From an uncultured delta proteobacterium (GTDB taxonomy: Bacteria; Myxococcota_A; Polyangia; Polyangiales; Polyangiaceae): a DNA stretch of 64,000 bases. The stretch spans positions 1-64,000 of the forward strand of contig CAIVJW010000073.1 in NCBI GenBank assembly GCA_903906315.1, read 5' to 3'. The notes below the pieces were generated by a model. The model did not search any database. It was not told the DNA's origin and saw nothing but the letters and a program-made list of their open reading frames with translations. The position numbers and the translations under genes are program-made. This document shows positions 37,070 to 48,021 of the stretch, piece by piece. Within the stretch, counting starts at the first letter, position 1, and every line of letters starts with the position of its first letter.

Positions 37070-38490
37070 CGGCCCCGCGCGACCCGGGGCGCGTCGCGCG
37101 CGGAGACTGGCAGACTCCCCTCGCGATCTGCGAGGCCGTCGTGGCTCGCGCCGAGGAGGCGGTCGGCGGCGCGCCCGGCACGGTGATCGAGCCGACCTGC
37201 GGCGACGGCGCCTTCCTCGTGGCCGCGGCGGCGCGGTGGCCCGCGGCGCGGCTCCTCGGCTTCGAGGTCGACGCCGCGCACGCCGCCATCGCGCGCGCGC
37301 GGCTCGCGGGCACCTCGGCGACGATCGCCGAGGCGAGCGCCTTCGAGGTCGATTTCGAGCGCGCGATCGCGGGCTTGCCCGATCCCATCCTCGCGCTCGG
37401 CAACCCGCCCTGGGTCACGCTCTCGACGCTCGGCGCGATCGGGGCGGACAACCAGCCCCCGCGCGCGCGCCCGGCCGGCATGGCGGGCCTCGATGCGATC
37501 ACCGGCCGCGGCGGCTTCGACCTCGCCGAGTGGATCGCGATCCGCCTCGCTCGCGCGATCGCCGGCCGGCGCGGCGCGGTCGCGCTGCTGTGCAAGGCCG
37601 CGGCGGCGCGCCGCGTGATCGCGCGGGCGGCCGCGGGCGAGGTGACGCTCGCGCCGGGCGCGATCCATCGCCTCGACGCTCGTCGGGCCTTCCGCGCGGC
37701 CGTCGACGCGGCCCTGTTCACGGCGCGGATCGCGCCGTCCCCGGCCGGCGCGCGCTGGCCCGTTCACCCGTCGATCGCCGCGACGACGCCCGAAGCCTGG
37801 ATCGGCGTCGAGGGGGGCGCGCTCGTCGCGGACGCGGCCGCGTTCGAGCGGACCCGCCACCTCGGGGGCGTGTGCTCGCCCGAGTGGCGATCGGGCCTGA
37901 AGCACGACTGCGCCGCCGTGATGGAGCTCGCGAGCCGCGGCGGCGCCCTCTGGAACGGCCTCGGCGAGCGCGTCGTCATCGAGCCCGACCACGCCTTTCC
38001 GCTGCTCAAGAGCACCGACGTCGCTCGCGGGCGCCTCGACGGCGGGCGCTTCGTCGTCGTTCCCCAGCGCGCGCTCGGCGAGGACCCGGCGCGCCTCGCC
38101 GTCGACGCGCCCGCGACGTGGGCCTACCTCGAGAAGCACCGCGCGCGCCTCGACGCGCGCCGGAGCCGCGTCTACCGCGGCCGCCCGCCCTTCTCGATCT
38201 TCGGCGTCGGCCCCTACGCCTTCGCCCCGTTCAAGGTCGCGGTCTCGGGCCTGCACGGCCGCGTCGCGTTCGCGGTCGTCGGCCCCGTCGCCGGCCGCCC
38301 CGTGATGCTCGACGACACCTGCTACTTCCTCCCGTACGCCGACGAGCCCTCCGCCCGTCGCGCCGCCGCCGCCCTCTCGTCGCCCGTCGTCGCGGACTTC
38401 TTCCGCGGCCGCCTCTTCCCCGACGAGAAGCGCCCGGTCACGAAGGCCCTGCTCCAGAGCCTCGACCTCGCGTCGATCGTGCGCGCGTGA
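37060..38490 (+). CDS. N6-adenine-type DNA methyltransferase, orphan
   Basis: 476 residues. DWQTPLAICEAVVAR opens the fold; motif I is VIEPTCGDGAFLVAAAA and the catalytic motif IV is ALGNPPWVTL (NPPW), as in gamma-class N6-adenine DNA methyltransferases. The C-terminal half (HLGGVCSPEWRSGLKHD, DHAFPLLKSTDV, FSIFGVGPYAFAPFK) resembles Eco57I-type target-recognition regions. No restriction endonuclease is adjacent, so it is probably an orphan methylase. The GTG at 37060 overlaps the end of the lipoprotein gene; there is no better start before DWQTP. Confidence 0.85.
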   Translation: MQLTAPRDPGRVARGDWQTPLAICEAVVARAEEAVGGAPGTVIEPTCGDGAFLVAAAARWPAARLLGFEVDAAHAAIARARLAGTSATIAEASAFEVDFERAIAGLPDPILALGNPPWVTLSTLGAIGADNQPPRARPAGMAGLDAITGRGGFDLAEWIAIRLARAIAGRRGAVALLCKAAAARRVIARAAAGEVTLAPGAIHRLDARRAFRAAVDAALFTARIAPSPAGARWPVHPSIAATTPEAWIGVEGGALVADAAAFERTRHLGGVCSPEWRSGLKHDCAAVMELASRGGALWNGLGERVVIEPDHAFPLLKSTDVARGRLDGGRFVVVPQRALGEDPARLAVDAPATWAYLEKHRARLDARRSRVYRGRPPFSIFGVGPYAFAPFKVAVSGLHGRVAFAVVGPVAGRPVMLDDTCYFLPYADEPSARRAAAALSSPVVADFFRGRLFPDEKRPVTKALLQSLDLASIVRA

Positions 38491-38648
38491 CGCCCGCGAC
38501 CGGTCCGGCGCCGCGTCGAGGGCGCATCGCCACGCCCTCGCGCGCGGCGGGGCGTCCCGCCCCGATCGAGAATCCTCCGAGGCGGGTGAAGGATTCTCGG
38601 CGGCCGGGCAACGTAGGTGGGAGGGGGACACAGAAAGGCCGACATCCA

Positions 38649-39140
38649 ATGACCGTGCGCTTCGCCTCGATCCTCGCCGCTCTCGCGTCTGCGCTCCTGA
38701 CCCTCGCCGGCTGCGGTAGCAGCGCGGACGCACCGCCCGCCGCGTGCTCGACCGACAAGACGTGGTCGGGCGGCGACCGAGGCTCCTCGCTCATGCACCC
38801 CGGCGGCAATTGCATCGAGTGCCACTCTTCCGGGGGCGAGGGGCCGCGCTACGCGATCGCCGGCACCGTGATGAACGACTCGAAGGACGACACGAACTGC
38901 GACGGCGTCTCCGGGGTGACCGTCGAGATCACCGGCGCCAACGGCCAGAAGATCACGCTCACCACGAACGGCGCCGGTAACTTCTTCTCGTCCGGATCCG
39001 TCCCGACGCCGTACACGGCGAAGGTGATCTCGGGCGGCAAGACGCGCGCGATGTCGGCCGCGCAGACCGACCTGAACTGCGCCGGCTGTCACACCGCCGA
39101 GGGGGCGAACGGCGCGCCGGGGCGCGTCTTCGTCCCATGA
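38649..39140 (+). CDS. Small lipoprotein with two CxxCH heme-type motifs
   Basis: 163 residues. Signal peptide with lipobox LTLAGCGSS. CIECH (55-59) and CAGCH (144-148) would each bind heme c covalently; between them lies a carboxypeptidase-regulatory-like beta domain (VSGVTVEITGANGQKITLTT). Possibly an outer-membrane cytochrome of extracellular or periplasmic electron transfer, maturing with the help of a Ccm or TlpA-type system. The ATG at 38649 precedes the signal peptide. Confidence 0.82.
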   Translation: MTVRFASILAALASALLTLAGCGSSADAPPAACSTDKTWSGGDRGSSLMHPGGNCIECHSSGGEGPRYAIAGTVMNDSKDDTNCDGVSGVTVEITGANGQKITLTTNGAGNFFSSGSVPTPYTAKVISGGKTRAMSAAQTDLNCAGCHTAEGANGAPGRVFVP

Positions 39141-39223
39141 CGCGGCCGCCGGCGGGCGTCGTCCCGCCCGCTTGACCCTGCCCCTCGTCCGGGCGGATCC
39201 TGCGGGGGTAGCGAGGTCTTCGC

Positions 39224-39553
39224 GTGCCACGAACGCTCCCCCCATCCTGGGCGGTGGCGTGCTCGCCCGGGGGTCTTCCGTGTCGCTGCGGCGGCAACCA
39301 GCCGTGGGGCTGCGGGACCTGCCCGGGCCAGGCGCCTCAGGACCAGGACCCGTGCAACGATCAGGGCCTGATCTGCGCGTACGGCGGGGCGACGTGCGCG
39401 TGCTTCCAGGGCGACTGGCACTGTCAGTAGCCCTGTCCCGCGCAGGCGCCGCAGCCCGGGTCGGCGTGCTCGCAGGGGCCGGGCCCCGGCCAGGAGTGCA
39501 CGTACGGAAAGACGGCGTGCTTCTGTCTCCAGGGGCAGCACCTCTGCAACTGA
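39224..39553 (+). pseudogene. Cys-rich protein gene interrupted by an in-frame TAG
   Basis: From GTG 39224 the frame encodes Cys-rich sequence (CRCGGNQPWGCGTCPG, ICAYGGATCACFQGDWHC), meets TAG at 39428-39430, then continues in the same frame with a second matching unit (CPAQAPQPGSACSQG, ECTYGKTACFCLQGQHLCN) to TGA at 39551-39553. The two units are clearly related to each other and to the repeats of the lipoprotein at 14718. No signal peptide is visible, so the 5' end is also damaged. Either a pseudogene or a read-through case; I favour pseudogene. Confidence 0.6.
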
Positions 39554-39594
39554 CCCGCGGATCGCGCTCGTCGCGCGCGCGGTGCCGAGACGAC

Positions 39595-39632
39595 GCGAGC
39601 CCGCCCCCCGCGGCTGCGGAGGACGGGCTCGC
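39595..39632. terminator. Hairpin between convergent genes
   Basis: GCGAGCCCG (39595-39603) pairs perfectly with CGGGCTCGC (39624-39632), just before the stop of the minus-strand ene-reductase gene and after the plus-strand pseudogene. Confidence 0.4.
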
Positions 39633-39653
39633 GGTCGATCGGAGTCGATCGGC

Positions 39654-40736
39654 TCAGCCGACGACGGGGTAGTCGGTGTAGCCCTTCTCGCCGGGCGTGT
39701 AGAACGTCGAGAAGTCGGGCGCCGCGAGCGGCTTGCCCTCGCGCAGCAGGGTCGGCAGGCGCGGGTTCGCGAGGAACGGCCGCCCGAAGGCGACGAGGTC
39801 CGCGCGGCCTGCCCCGAGGTCGGCCTCGGCGCGCGCCGCGTCGTAGCCGCCCGAGAGGATCATCGTGCCGGGGAAGGTCTCGCGGAGCTTCTGCTTGATG
39901 CTCGGCTTGACCTCGGGCGCGCCCATCGAGCTGTGGTCGACGAGGTGCAGGTAGGCGATCCCGAGGGTGGCCATCTCGGCCGCGAGGGCGGCGAAGACCG
40001 CGTCGTGGGCGTCGTCGGTCGTCATGCCGTTGAAGGCGCCGTAAGGCGAGATGCGCATGCCGACGCGATCCGCGCCGATCTTGGCGGACGCGCGGCGGGC
40101 GGCCTCGACGGCGAAGCGGATGCGGTTCTCGACCGAGCCGCCCCAGCGGTCCGTGCGCTGGTTGGACGCCGTGTTGAGGAACTGGTCGATGAGGTAGCCG
40201 TTCGCCGCGTGCAGCTCGACGCCGTCGAAGCCGGCCTCGACCGCGAGCTCGGCGGCGTGCGCGTACTCGTCGAGCGCCGTCTCGATGTCGGCCTCGGTCA
40301 TCGCCTCGGGCACCGTGGCCGCCTGGGGGCCGTCCGGGTCGACCCAGATCTTCTCCGCGAGCGCGACCGCGGACGGCGCGATCACGCGCGCGCCGGCCGG
40401 CAGGTTCGCCGCCACCGAGGCGCGGCCGGTGTGCATGAGCTGCACGAAGATCGCGGCGCCCTGCTCGTGCACGGCGCCGGTCACGGCCTTCCAGCCCTCG
40501 ACCTGCGCGGCCGAGAAGAGGCCCGGGATGCGCGGGTAGCCGAGGCCGTTCGGCGACGGCGAGACGCCCTCGGTGACGATCAGGCCGGCCTCGGCGCGCT
40601 GCGCGTAGTAGGTCGCCTCGAGCGCGCCGGGCACGTTGCCGGCCGCGCGGCTGCGGGTCATCGGCGCCATGACGACGCGGTTACGGAGCTCGGTGCGGCC
40701 GAGCTTCAGCGGGGAGAAGAGCTTGTCGTGGGACAT
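39654..40736 (-). CDS. Old yellow enzyme family alkene reductase
   Basis: 360 residues. KLFSPLKLGRTELRNRVVMA and MTRSRAAGNVPG open the FMN barrel; VELHAANGYLIDQF carries the His/Asn pair that binds the substrate carbonyl; LVAFGRPFLANPRLP binds the FMN phosphate. NADPH-dependent reduction of electrophilic C=C bonds, nitroesters or quinones; often induced by reactive electrophiles. A second ATG at 40748, closer to the YceI stop, would add four residues. It follows the YceI gene within a few bases as one operon, divergent from the LysR regulator. Confidence 0.93.
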   Translation of the reverse strand: MSHDKLFSPLKLGRTELRNRVVMAPMTRSRAAGNVPGALEATYYAQRAEAGLIVTEGVSPSPNGLGYPRIPGLFSAAQVEGWKAVTGAVHEQGAAIFVQLMHTGRASVAANLPAGARVIAPSAVALAEKIWVDPDGPQAATVPEAMTEADIETALDEYAHAAELAVEAGFDGVELHAANGYLIDQFLNTASNQRTDRWGGSVENRIRFAVEAARRASAKIGADRVGMRISPYGAFNGMTTDDAHDAVFAALAAEMATLGIAYLHLVDHSSMGAPEVKPSIKQKLRETFPGTMILSGGYDAARAEADLGAGRADLVAFGRPFLANPRLPTLLREGKPLAAPDFSTFYTPGEKGYTDYPVVG

Positions 40737-40750
40737 GGGGCTCAACATGC

Positions 40751-41359
40751 TCACTTCGCCAGCTCGATGTCGAGCGAGATCCCGACGTCCTCGGAGACGA
40801 CCATCCCGGGGATGCTCGGGCCGACGCCGAAGTCCTTGCGGTTGACCTTGAGCGTGGCGTGGGCGCCGACGTGCGTCTTGCCGTAGGGGTCCTTCGCCTC
40901 GGCCGTCGGCCCCTCGACGTCGAGCGTCACCTCCTTCGTCACGCCGTGCATCGTCAGGTCGCCGGTCACCCGGAACTTGCCGGCCTGGGCCGAGGTCGCG
41001 CTCTTCGACTTGAACGTGAGGCTCGGGAACTTGGCGACGTCGAAGAAGTCCGCGCTGCGCAGGTGGTCGTCGCGCTTGGCGTGGCGCGTGTCGATGCTGG
41101 CCGCGTCGATCTGGACGTCGACGGCGACCGTCTTCGTGTCCTTGCCGTCGTAGCTGGCCTTGCCCGACACCTTGTTGAAGAAGCCGGGCACGTTCGAGAC
41201 GCCGAGGTGGCGCACGTTGAAGCTGACCGAGGTGTGGGCGTCGTCGAGCGCGTAGGCGCCGGCCTGCGGCTGCGCCTGCGCCTCGGGGGCGCCGATCGTG
41301 GCGGCGGCGGGGGCGAGGAAGGCGACGGCGACGGCGAAGAGGCGAGCGAAGCGGTTCAT
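40751..41359 (-). CDS. YceI-family periplasmic lipid-binding protein
   Basis: 202 residues with a cleavable signal peptide (AVAVAFLAPAAAT...EAQAQ). The lipocalin-like YceI core has YALDDAHTSVSFNVRHLGV, SADFFDVAKFPSLTFKS, TGDLTMHGVTKEVTLDVEG and RKDFGVG. YceI proteins bind isoprenoid-like lipids or quinones in the periplasm. First gene of the YceI/ene-reductase operon, which lies opposite the LysR gene; the two may act together on a quinone or other reactive lipid. Confidence 0.92.
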   Translation of the reverse strand: MNRFARLFAVAVAFLAPAAATIGAPEAQAQPQAGAYALDDAHTSVSFNVRHLGVSNVPGFFNKVSGKASYDGKDTKTVAVDVQIDAASIDTRHAKRDDHLRSADFFDVAKFPSLTFKSKSATSAQAGKFRVTGDLTMHGVTKEVTLDVEGPTAEAKDPYGKTHVGAHATLKVNRKDFGVGPSIPGMVVSEDVGISLDIELAK

Positions 41360-41508
41360 GGTCGGGGGCGGTTCCTTCGGTGCTGTGGAGGGAGGTCGTC
41401 GGCGGGGCGGGCGATCGGGTCTGCGCGGGATCGCGGCCGCTGCCGGTCAGGTCGCCGAAACGTAGACCCGGGGGCCGATTGCACAACGGCTCGCGCGGCG
41501 ACAACACC

Positions 41509-41525
41509 GTTGCTAGATTCGCAAC
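41509..41525. promoter_or_regulatory. Probable LysR operator overlapping the regulator start
   Basis: GTTGC (41509-41513), 7-nt spacer TAGATTC, GCAAC (41521-41525): a perfect interrupted palindrome of the T-N11-A kind, ending 1 nt before the LysR start codon at 41527. Nearby ACAAC half-sites (41501-41505) may extend it. The position suggests autorepression and control of the divergent YceI operon. Confidence 0.55.
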
Positions 41526-41526
41526 A

Positions 41527-42477
41527 ATGGATCTGAACGACGTGGCCCTGTTCGCGCGGGTCGTGGAGAGCGGCAGCTTCACCGCGGCCGCCGCGTCGCT
41601 CGGCCTGCCGAAGTCGTCGGTGAGCCGGGGCGTGGCGCGGCTCGAGGCGGCGCTCGGCGTGCGCCTGCTGCACCGCACGACCCGCAGGCTTCGCCTCAGC
41701 GACGCGGGGCGGGTGTACCTCGATCGGGCGAGCGTCGCCCTCTCCGGCCTCGACGAGGCGCGCGCGCTGGTGACCGACCTCGGCACGGAGGTGCGCGGCA
41801 CGGTGCGCGTGACGGCCGCGGTCGACGTCGGCGTGCGCCTGCTGCCGCCGATCGTGGCCCGCTTCGTCGCGCTCCACCCGCGCGTGCGCGTCGAGCTGTC
41901 GCTGACGGGTCGGGTCGTCGATCTCGTCGAGGAGGGGTTCGACCTGGCGATCCGCGCCGGAAAGCTCGCGGACTCGAGCCTCGTCGCGCGCAAGCTCGGC
42001 GTGTCGCGGCTCGGCCTCTTCGCCTCGACCGCGTACCTGGGTCGGCGCGGCGCCCCGCGCGCGGTCGCGGACCTCGCCGCGCACGACTGCGTCCTCTTCC
42101 GCACGAAGGGCGGCCGCGCGACCTGGAGGCTCGAGGGGCCGGAGGGCGACCGCGCCGTCGAGGTCCGCGGCGCGATCACGGCCGACGAGATGTCGTGCGT
42201 CAGCGAGATCCTCCACGAGGGCGCGGGCATCGGCGTGCTCCCGCCGTTCCTCGCCAAGGCCCGGCCCGGGCTCGTGCGCGTGCTGCCGCGTCACGCGATG
42301 GCGGCCGCGACGCTCGCTATCGTGAGCCCTCCCGTGCGCTACGAGCCCGCGTGCGTGGGCCTCCTGCGCGAGGCGCTCGTCCGGGAGCTCGACTTCACGC
42401 CCGAGGGGGAGGCGCGATCGGCGCGGGCGAAGGCGTCGCGAAGCGGCGCGCGCAAGGGCCGGCCGGCCACCGCCTGA
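41527..42477 (+). CDS. LysR-family transcriptional regulator
   Basis: 316 residues. The N-terminal winged helix reads LFARVVESGSFTAAAASLGL and SVSRGVARLEAALGVRLLHR; the effector-binding part has VRVTAAVDVGVRLLPPIV and EEGFDLAIRAGKL. A short basic tail (AKASRSGARKGRP) is added. It belongs to the subgroup often found opposite oxidoreductase genes and should control the divergent YceI/ene-reductase operon in response to an electrophile or quinone. The open frame extends upstream, but the ATG at 41527 begins the conserved domain. Confidence 0.93.
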   Translation: MDLNDVALFARVVESGSFTAAAASLGLPKSSVSRGVARLEAALGVRLLHRTTRRLRLSDAGRVYLDRASVALSGLDEARALVTDLGTEVRGTVRVTAAVDVGVRLLPPIVARFVALHPRVRVELSLTGRVVDLVEEGFDLAIRAGKLADSSLVARKLGVSRLGLFASTAYLGRRGAPRAVADLAAHDCVLFRTKGGRATWRLEGPEGDRAVEVRGAITADEMSCVSEILHEGAGIGVLPPFLAKARPGLVRVLPRHAMAAATLAIVSPPVRYEPACVGLLREALVRELDFTPEGEARSARAKASRSGARKGRPATA

Positions 42478-42643
42478 GGCCCCGCGCAGGGCGTTTTCGC
42501 CCCGCCGCGCCTTCGATCGCGGGCGCGCACCGAGGCGCCGCGGGCTCGCGATCGGCGCCGCGCTCCTTGTCCGATCCGCCTTCGCGCGTTATGGCCTGCA
42601 CCCGGCGCGCTCCACCCTCACCCGGCGCCGGACGGAGATCCGC

Positions 42644-43915
42644 ATGGAGAGCCTCGTGCTCCCGACCGACCGGGGGGTCGTTCGCAAGCTTTCGCGCCGC
42701 GCCGCCGCGGTGATCGCGATCGCGCTCTGCGCGACGGGCGCCGCAGCGTGCGATCGCGGCGCGGCCGACAAGGCCAAGGCCGCGCCCGAACCGACCTCGC
42801 CCGGCGCTCCGGGCGCCGAGGTCCCGCGCGTCCGCTTCGCCAGGGTCATCGCGCGCCCGCTGGCGCCCGGTCTCGAGTCGAGCGGCACGCTGGCCGCCGA
42901 CGAGACCAGCGAGGTCGCGGCGCAGGCCGCCGGCCCCGTGGTCTCGGTCGAGATCGACGCCGGCAGCCGCGTGAAGAAGGGCGACGTGCTGGTGCGCCTC
43001 GACGCGCGCGACGCCTCGCTGCGCCTGGCGCAGGCGGCCGCGGCGGCCGAACAGGCGCGCGCGCGGCTCGGCATCACCCCGGGGACCCGGTTCGACCCGG
43101 CGCAGGTCGCCGACGTGCGCGCCGCGAAGGAGGCGATGGATCTCGCCGTCGCCGACGCCGATCGATCGAAGGCGCTCGTGGCGACCGGCGCCGTCTCGCA
43201 GTCGGCCTGGGACCAGGCGCGGACGCGGGCCGAGCAGGCGCGCGCGCAGCACGACGCGGCGCTGAACGGCGCGCGCCAGGCGTGGGCCGGGCTCTCCGCG
43301 GCGGAGGCGCAGGCGCGGCTCGCGCAGAAGCAGCTCGACGACTGCTCGATCCGCGCGCCGTTCGACGGCCAGGTCGCCGAGCGGCGCATCACCGCGGGCG
43401 AGTGGGCGCCGGTCGGGCGCGTGGTCGCGGTCGTCGTGCGCGACACGCCGCTGCGGCTGCGCATCGACGTGCCCGAGGCGGACGTCGCCAAGGTCACGGT
43501 CGGCCGCCCGGTCGACCTCACCGTCGCGGCGTACCCGGGCCGATCCTTCCACGGCACGATCAAGCGCATCGGCGCCAGCGTGCGGCAGCAGTCGCGCACG
43601 CTGCCGGTCGAGGCCGAGGTCCCGAACGCGGACGGGGTCCTGCGCCCCGGCTTCTTCGCGCGCGCCGAGGTCCACCTCGAAGGCAAGCAGGAGCTCGCGC
43701 TGCTCGTGCCCGAGCGCGCCCTCGGCACGACCGGCACCTCGGCCCGCGTCTTCCTGCGGCTCGGAGGCCACGTCCTCGAGCGCCTCGTGACGGCCGGTCG
43801 CCACGTCGAGGGCGGCCTCGTCGAGGTGCGCGGCACGCTCTCGGTCGGCGACGAGATCGCGGCCGAGGACGTCGACAAGCTCAGCGACGGCGTCGACGTC
43901 GCCGTCGCCGAATAG
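42644..43915 (+). CDS. RND efflux pump periplasmic adaptor (membrane fusion protein)
   Basis: 423 residues. Lipoprotein-type signal with ATGAAACDRG. Then the lipoyl-like hybrid motif (VAAQAAGPVVSVEIDAGSRV), a long alpha-helical hairpin (RLAQAAAAAEQARARLGI to LAQKQLDDC), IRAPFDGQVAERRI and beta-barrel parts (LRPGFFARAEVHLEG). It bridges the inner-membrane RND protein and an outer-membrane channel. GGAG precedes the ATG. Followed 21 bp later by the RND permease. Confidence 0.93.
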   Translation: MESLVLPTDRGVVRKLSRRAAAVIAIALCATGAAACDRGAADKAKAAPEPTSPGAPGAEVPRVRFARVIARPLAPGLESSGTLAADETSEVAAQAAGPVVSVEIDAGSRVKKGDVLVRLDARDASLRLAQAAAAAEQARARLGITPGTRFDPAQVADVRAAKEAMDLAVADADRSKALVATGAVSQSAWDQARTRAEQARAQHDAALNGARQAWAGLSAAEAQARLAQKQLDDCSIRAPFDGQVAERRITAGEWAPVGRVVAVVVRDTPLRLRIDVPEADVAKVTVGRPVDLTVAAYPGRSFHGTIKRIGASVRQQSRTLPVEAEVPNADGVLRPGFFARAEVHLEGKQELALLVPERALGTTGTSARVFLRLGGHVLERLVTAGRHVEGGLVEVRGTLSVGDEIAAEDVDKLSDGVDVAVAE

Positions 43916-43936
43916 CCCGAACCGAGGACACGAGCG

Positions 43937-47083
<3,147 letters not shown>

Positions 47084-47206
47084 CGCGGTACGCCCGCTTC
47101 GTCCGGGCCGTTTCGAGCGGATTTCACGCCCCTTCGGTCCGCCGGTTCACGGTTTCCCTCCGCGAATCGTGAGCCGCCGCGAGCGCGCGTCGCCACCTCC
47201 GCTCCG

Positions 47207-47659
47207 ATGGCTACCTCGCCGCCCGGGCCTCGCTCGTTCACCCCGTCCGTCGTGCGGGTGAAGTCGGGGCTGGCGCCTCTTGCGATCCTCGTGGTCGAGG
47301 ACGACGAGGACCTCGGGACGTACCTCGCCGACCTGCTCGCCGACGTCGGCCATGAGCCGACCTGGGTGCGGAGCGCCGAGGGCGCCGTCGAACGACTCGC
47401 GGTGGCGGTCTTCGACGTCGTGCTGACCGACGTGCGCCTCGACGGGCGGATGAGCGGCCTCGCGCTTGCCCAGCAACTGCGCGAGGCCCGGCGAGCCGAG
47501 GTCGTGATCGTGATGACCGCGTTCGGCACGGCGGAGGTGGTCGAGACCGCGTTCGCCTCCGGCGCCGTCGGCTGCCTGTCGAAGCCGTTCCGTACCTCGG
47601 AGCTGCTCGGTTGCATCCAGCTCGGCATCCTGCGCTCCCTGCGCGAAGCGCGGCCCTAG
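47207..47659 (+). CDS. Stand-alone response regulator receiver protein
   Basis: 150 residues: 26 residues of lead and one REC domain. Acidic pocket VVEDDEDLG, phospho-acceptor Asp in LTDVRLDGRMSG, Thr in IVMTAFGTAE and Lys in LSKPFRTSEL. No output domain, so it probably passes phosphate on or acts by protein contacts. Its TAG stop (47657-47659) is part of the TAGCCT duplicated on both sides of the inserted 180-bp element. Confidence 0.88.
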   Translation: MATSPPGPRSFTPSVVRVKSGLAPLAILVVEDDEDLGTYLADLLADVGHEPTWVRSAEGAVERLAVAVFDVVLTDVRLDGRMSGLALAQQLREARRAEVVIVMTAFGTAEVVETAFASGAVGCLSKPFRTSELLGCIQLGILRSLREARP

Positions 47660-47662
47660 CCT

Positions 47663-47842
47663 GACCCTCGCCGAGAAGGATTTGCAGCAACCTCACGCGG
47701 GACTCGTGGGGCACCCGGAGCAGAAGCTCACCACGGAGGCACGGAGGCAGCTCGAATCGGAGCTCTGTGCCTCTGTGCCTTCGTGGTGAAAATCACGGCT
47801 CATGGACGGTCGCCAAGGCGGCAACGCTCTTCGGCGAGGGTC
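47663..47842. mobile_element. MITE-like element, 180 bp, with terminal inverted repeats
   Basis: Ends GACCCTCGCCGA (47663-47674) and its reverse complement (47831-47842) are inverted repeats; TAGCCT flanks it on both sides (47657-47662 and 47843-47848) as a likely target duplication. Inside is a second palindrome starting CACCACGGAGGCACGGAGG. A sister copy lies at 56799-56970 in the same orientation, differing by an 8-bp internal insertion and scattered substitutions. It encodes no protein and is probably mobilised in trans. Confidence 0.75.
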
Positions 47843-48021
47843 TAGCCTGCCTGCCGGCGAGCGCGCGCGGCGGCCTCCCCGCGAGGCCCGCACGCCCTCG
47901 ACGAACGGGCGCCCGCCGGTGCTACCCTTGCGCACATGGCTCGCGCTGCCTCCACCCCGGCTCGCCGCCGCCCCGGTCGCGCCGCGGGGGGCGACCCTCG
48001 CTCGCGTCGTCGCCTCGCGAG

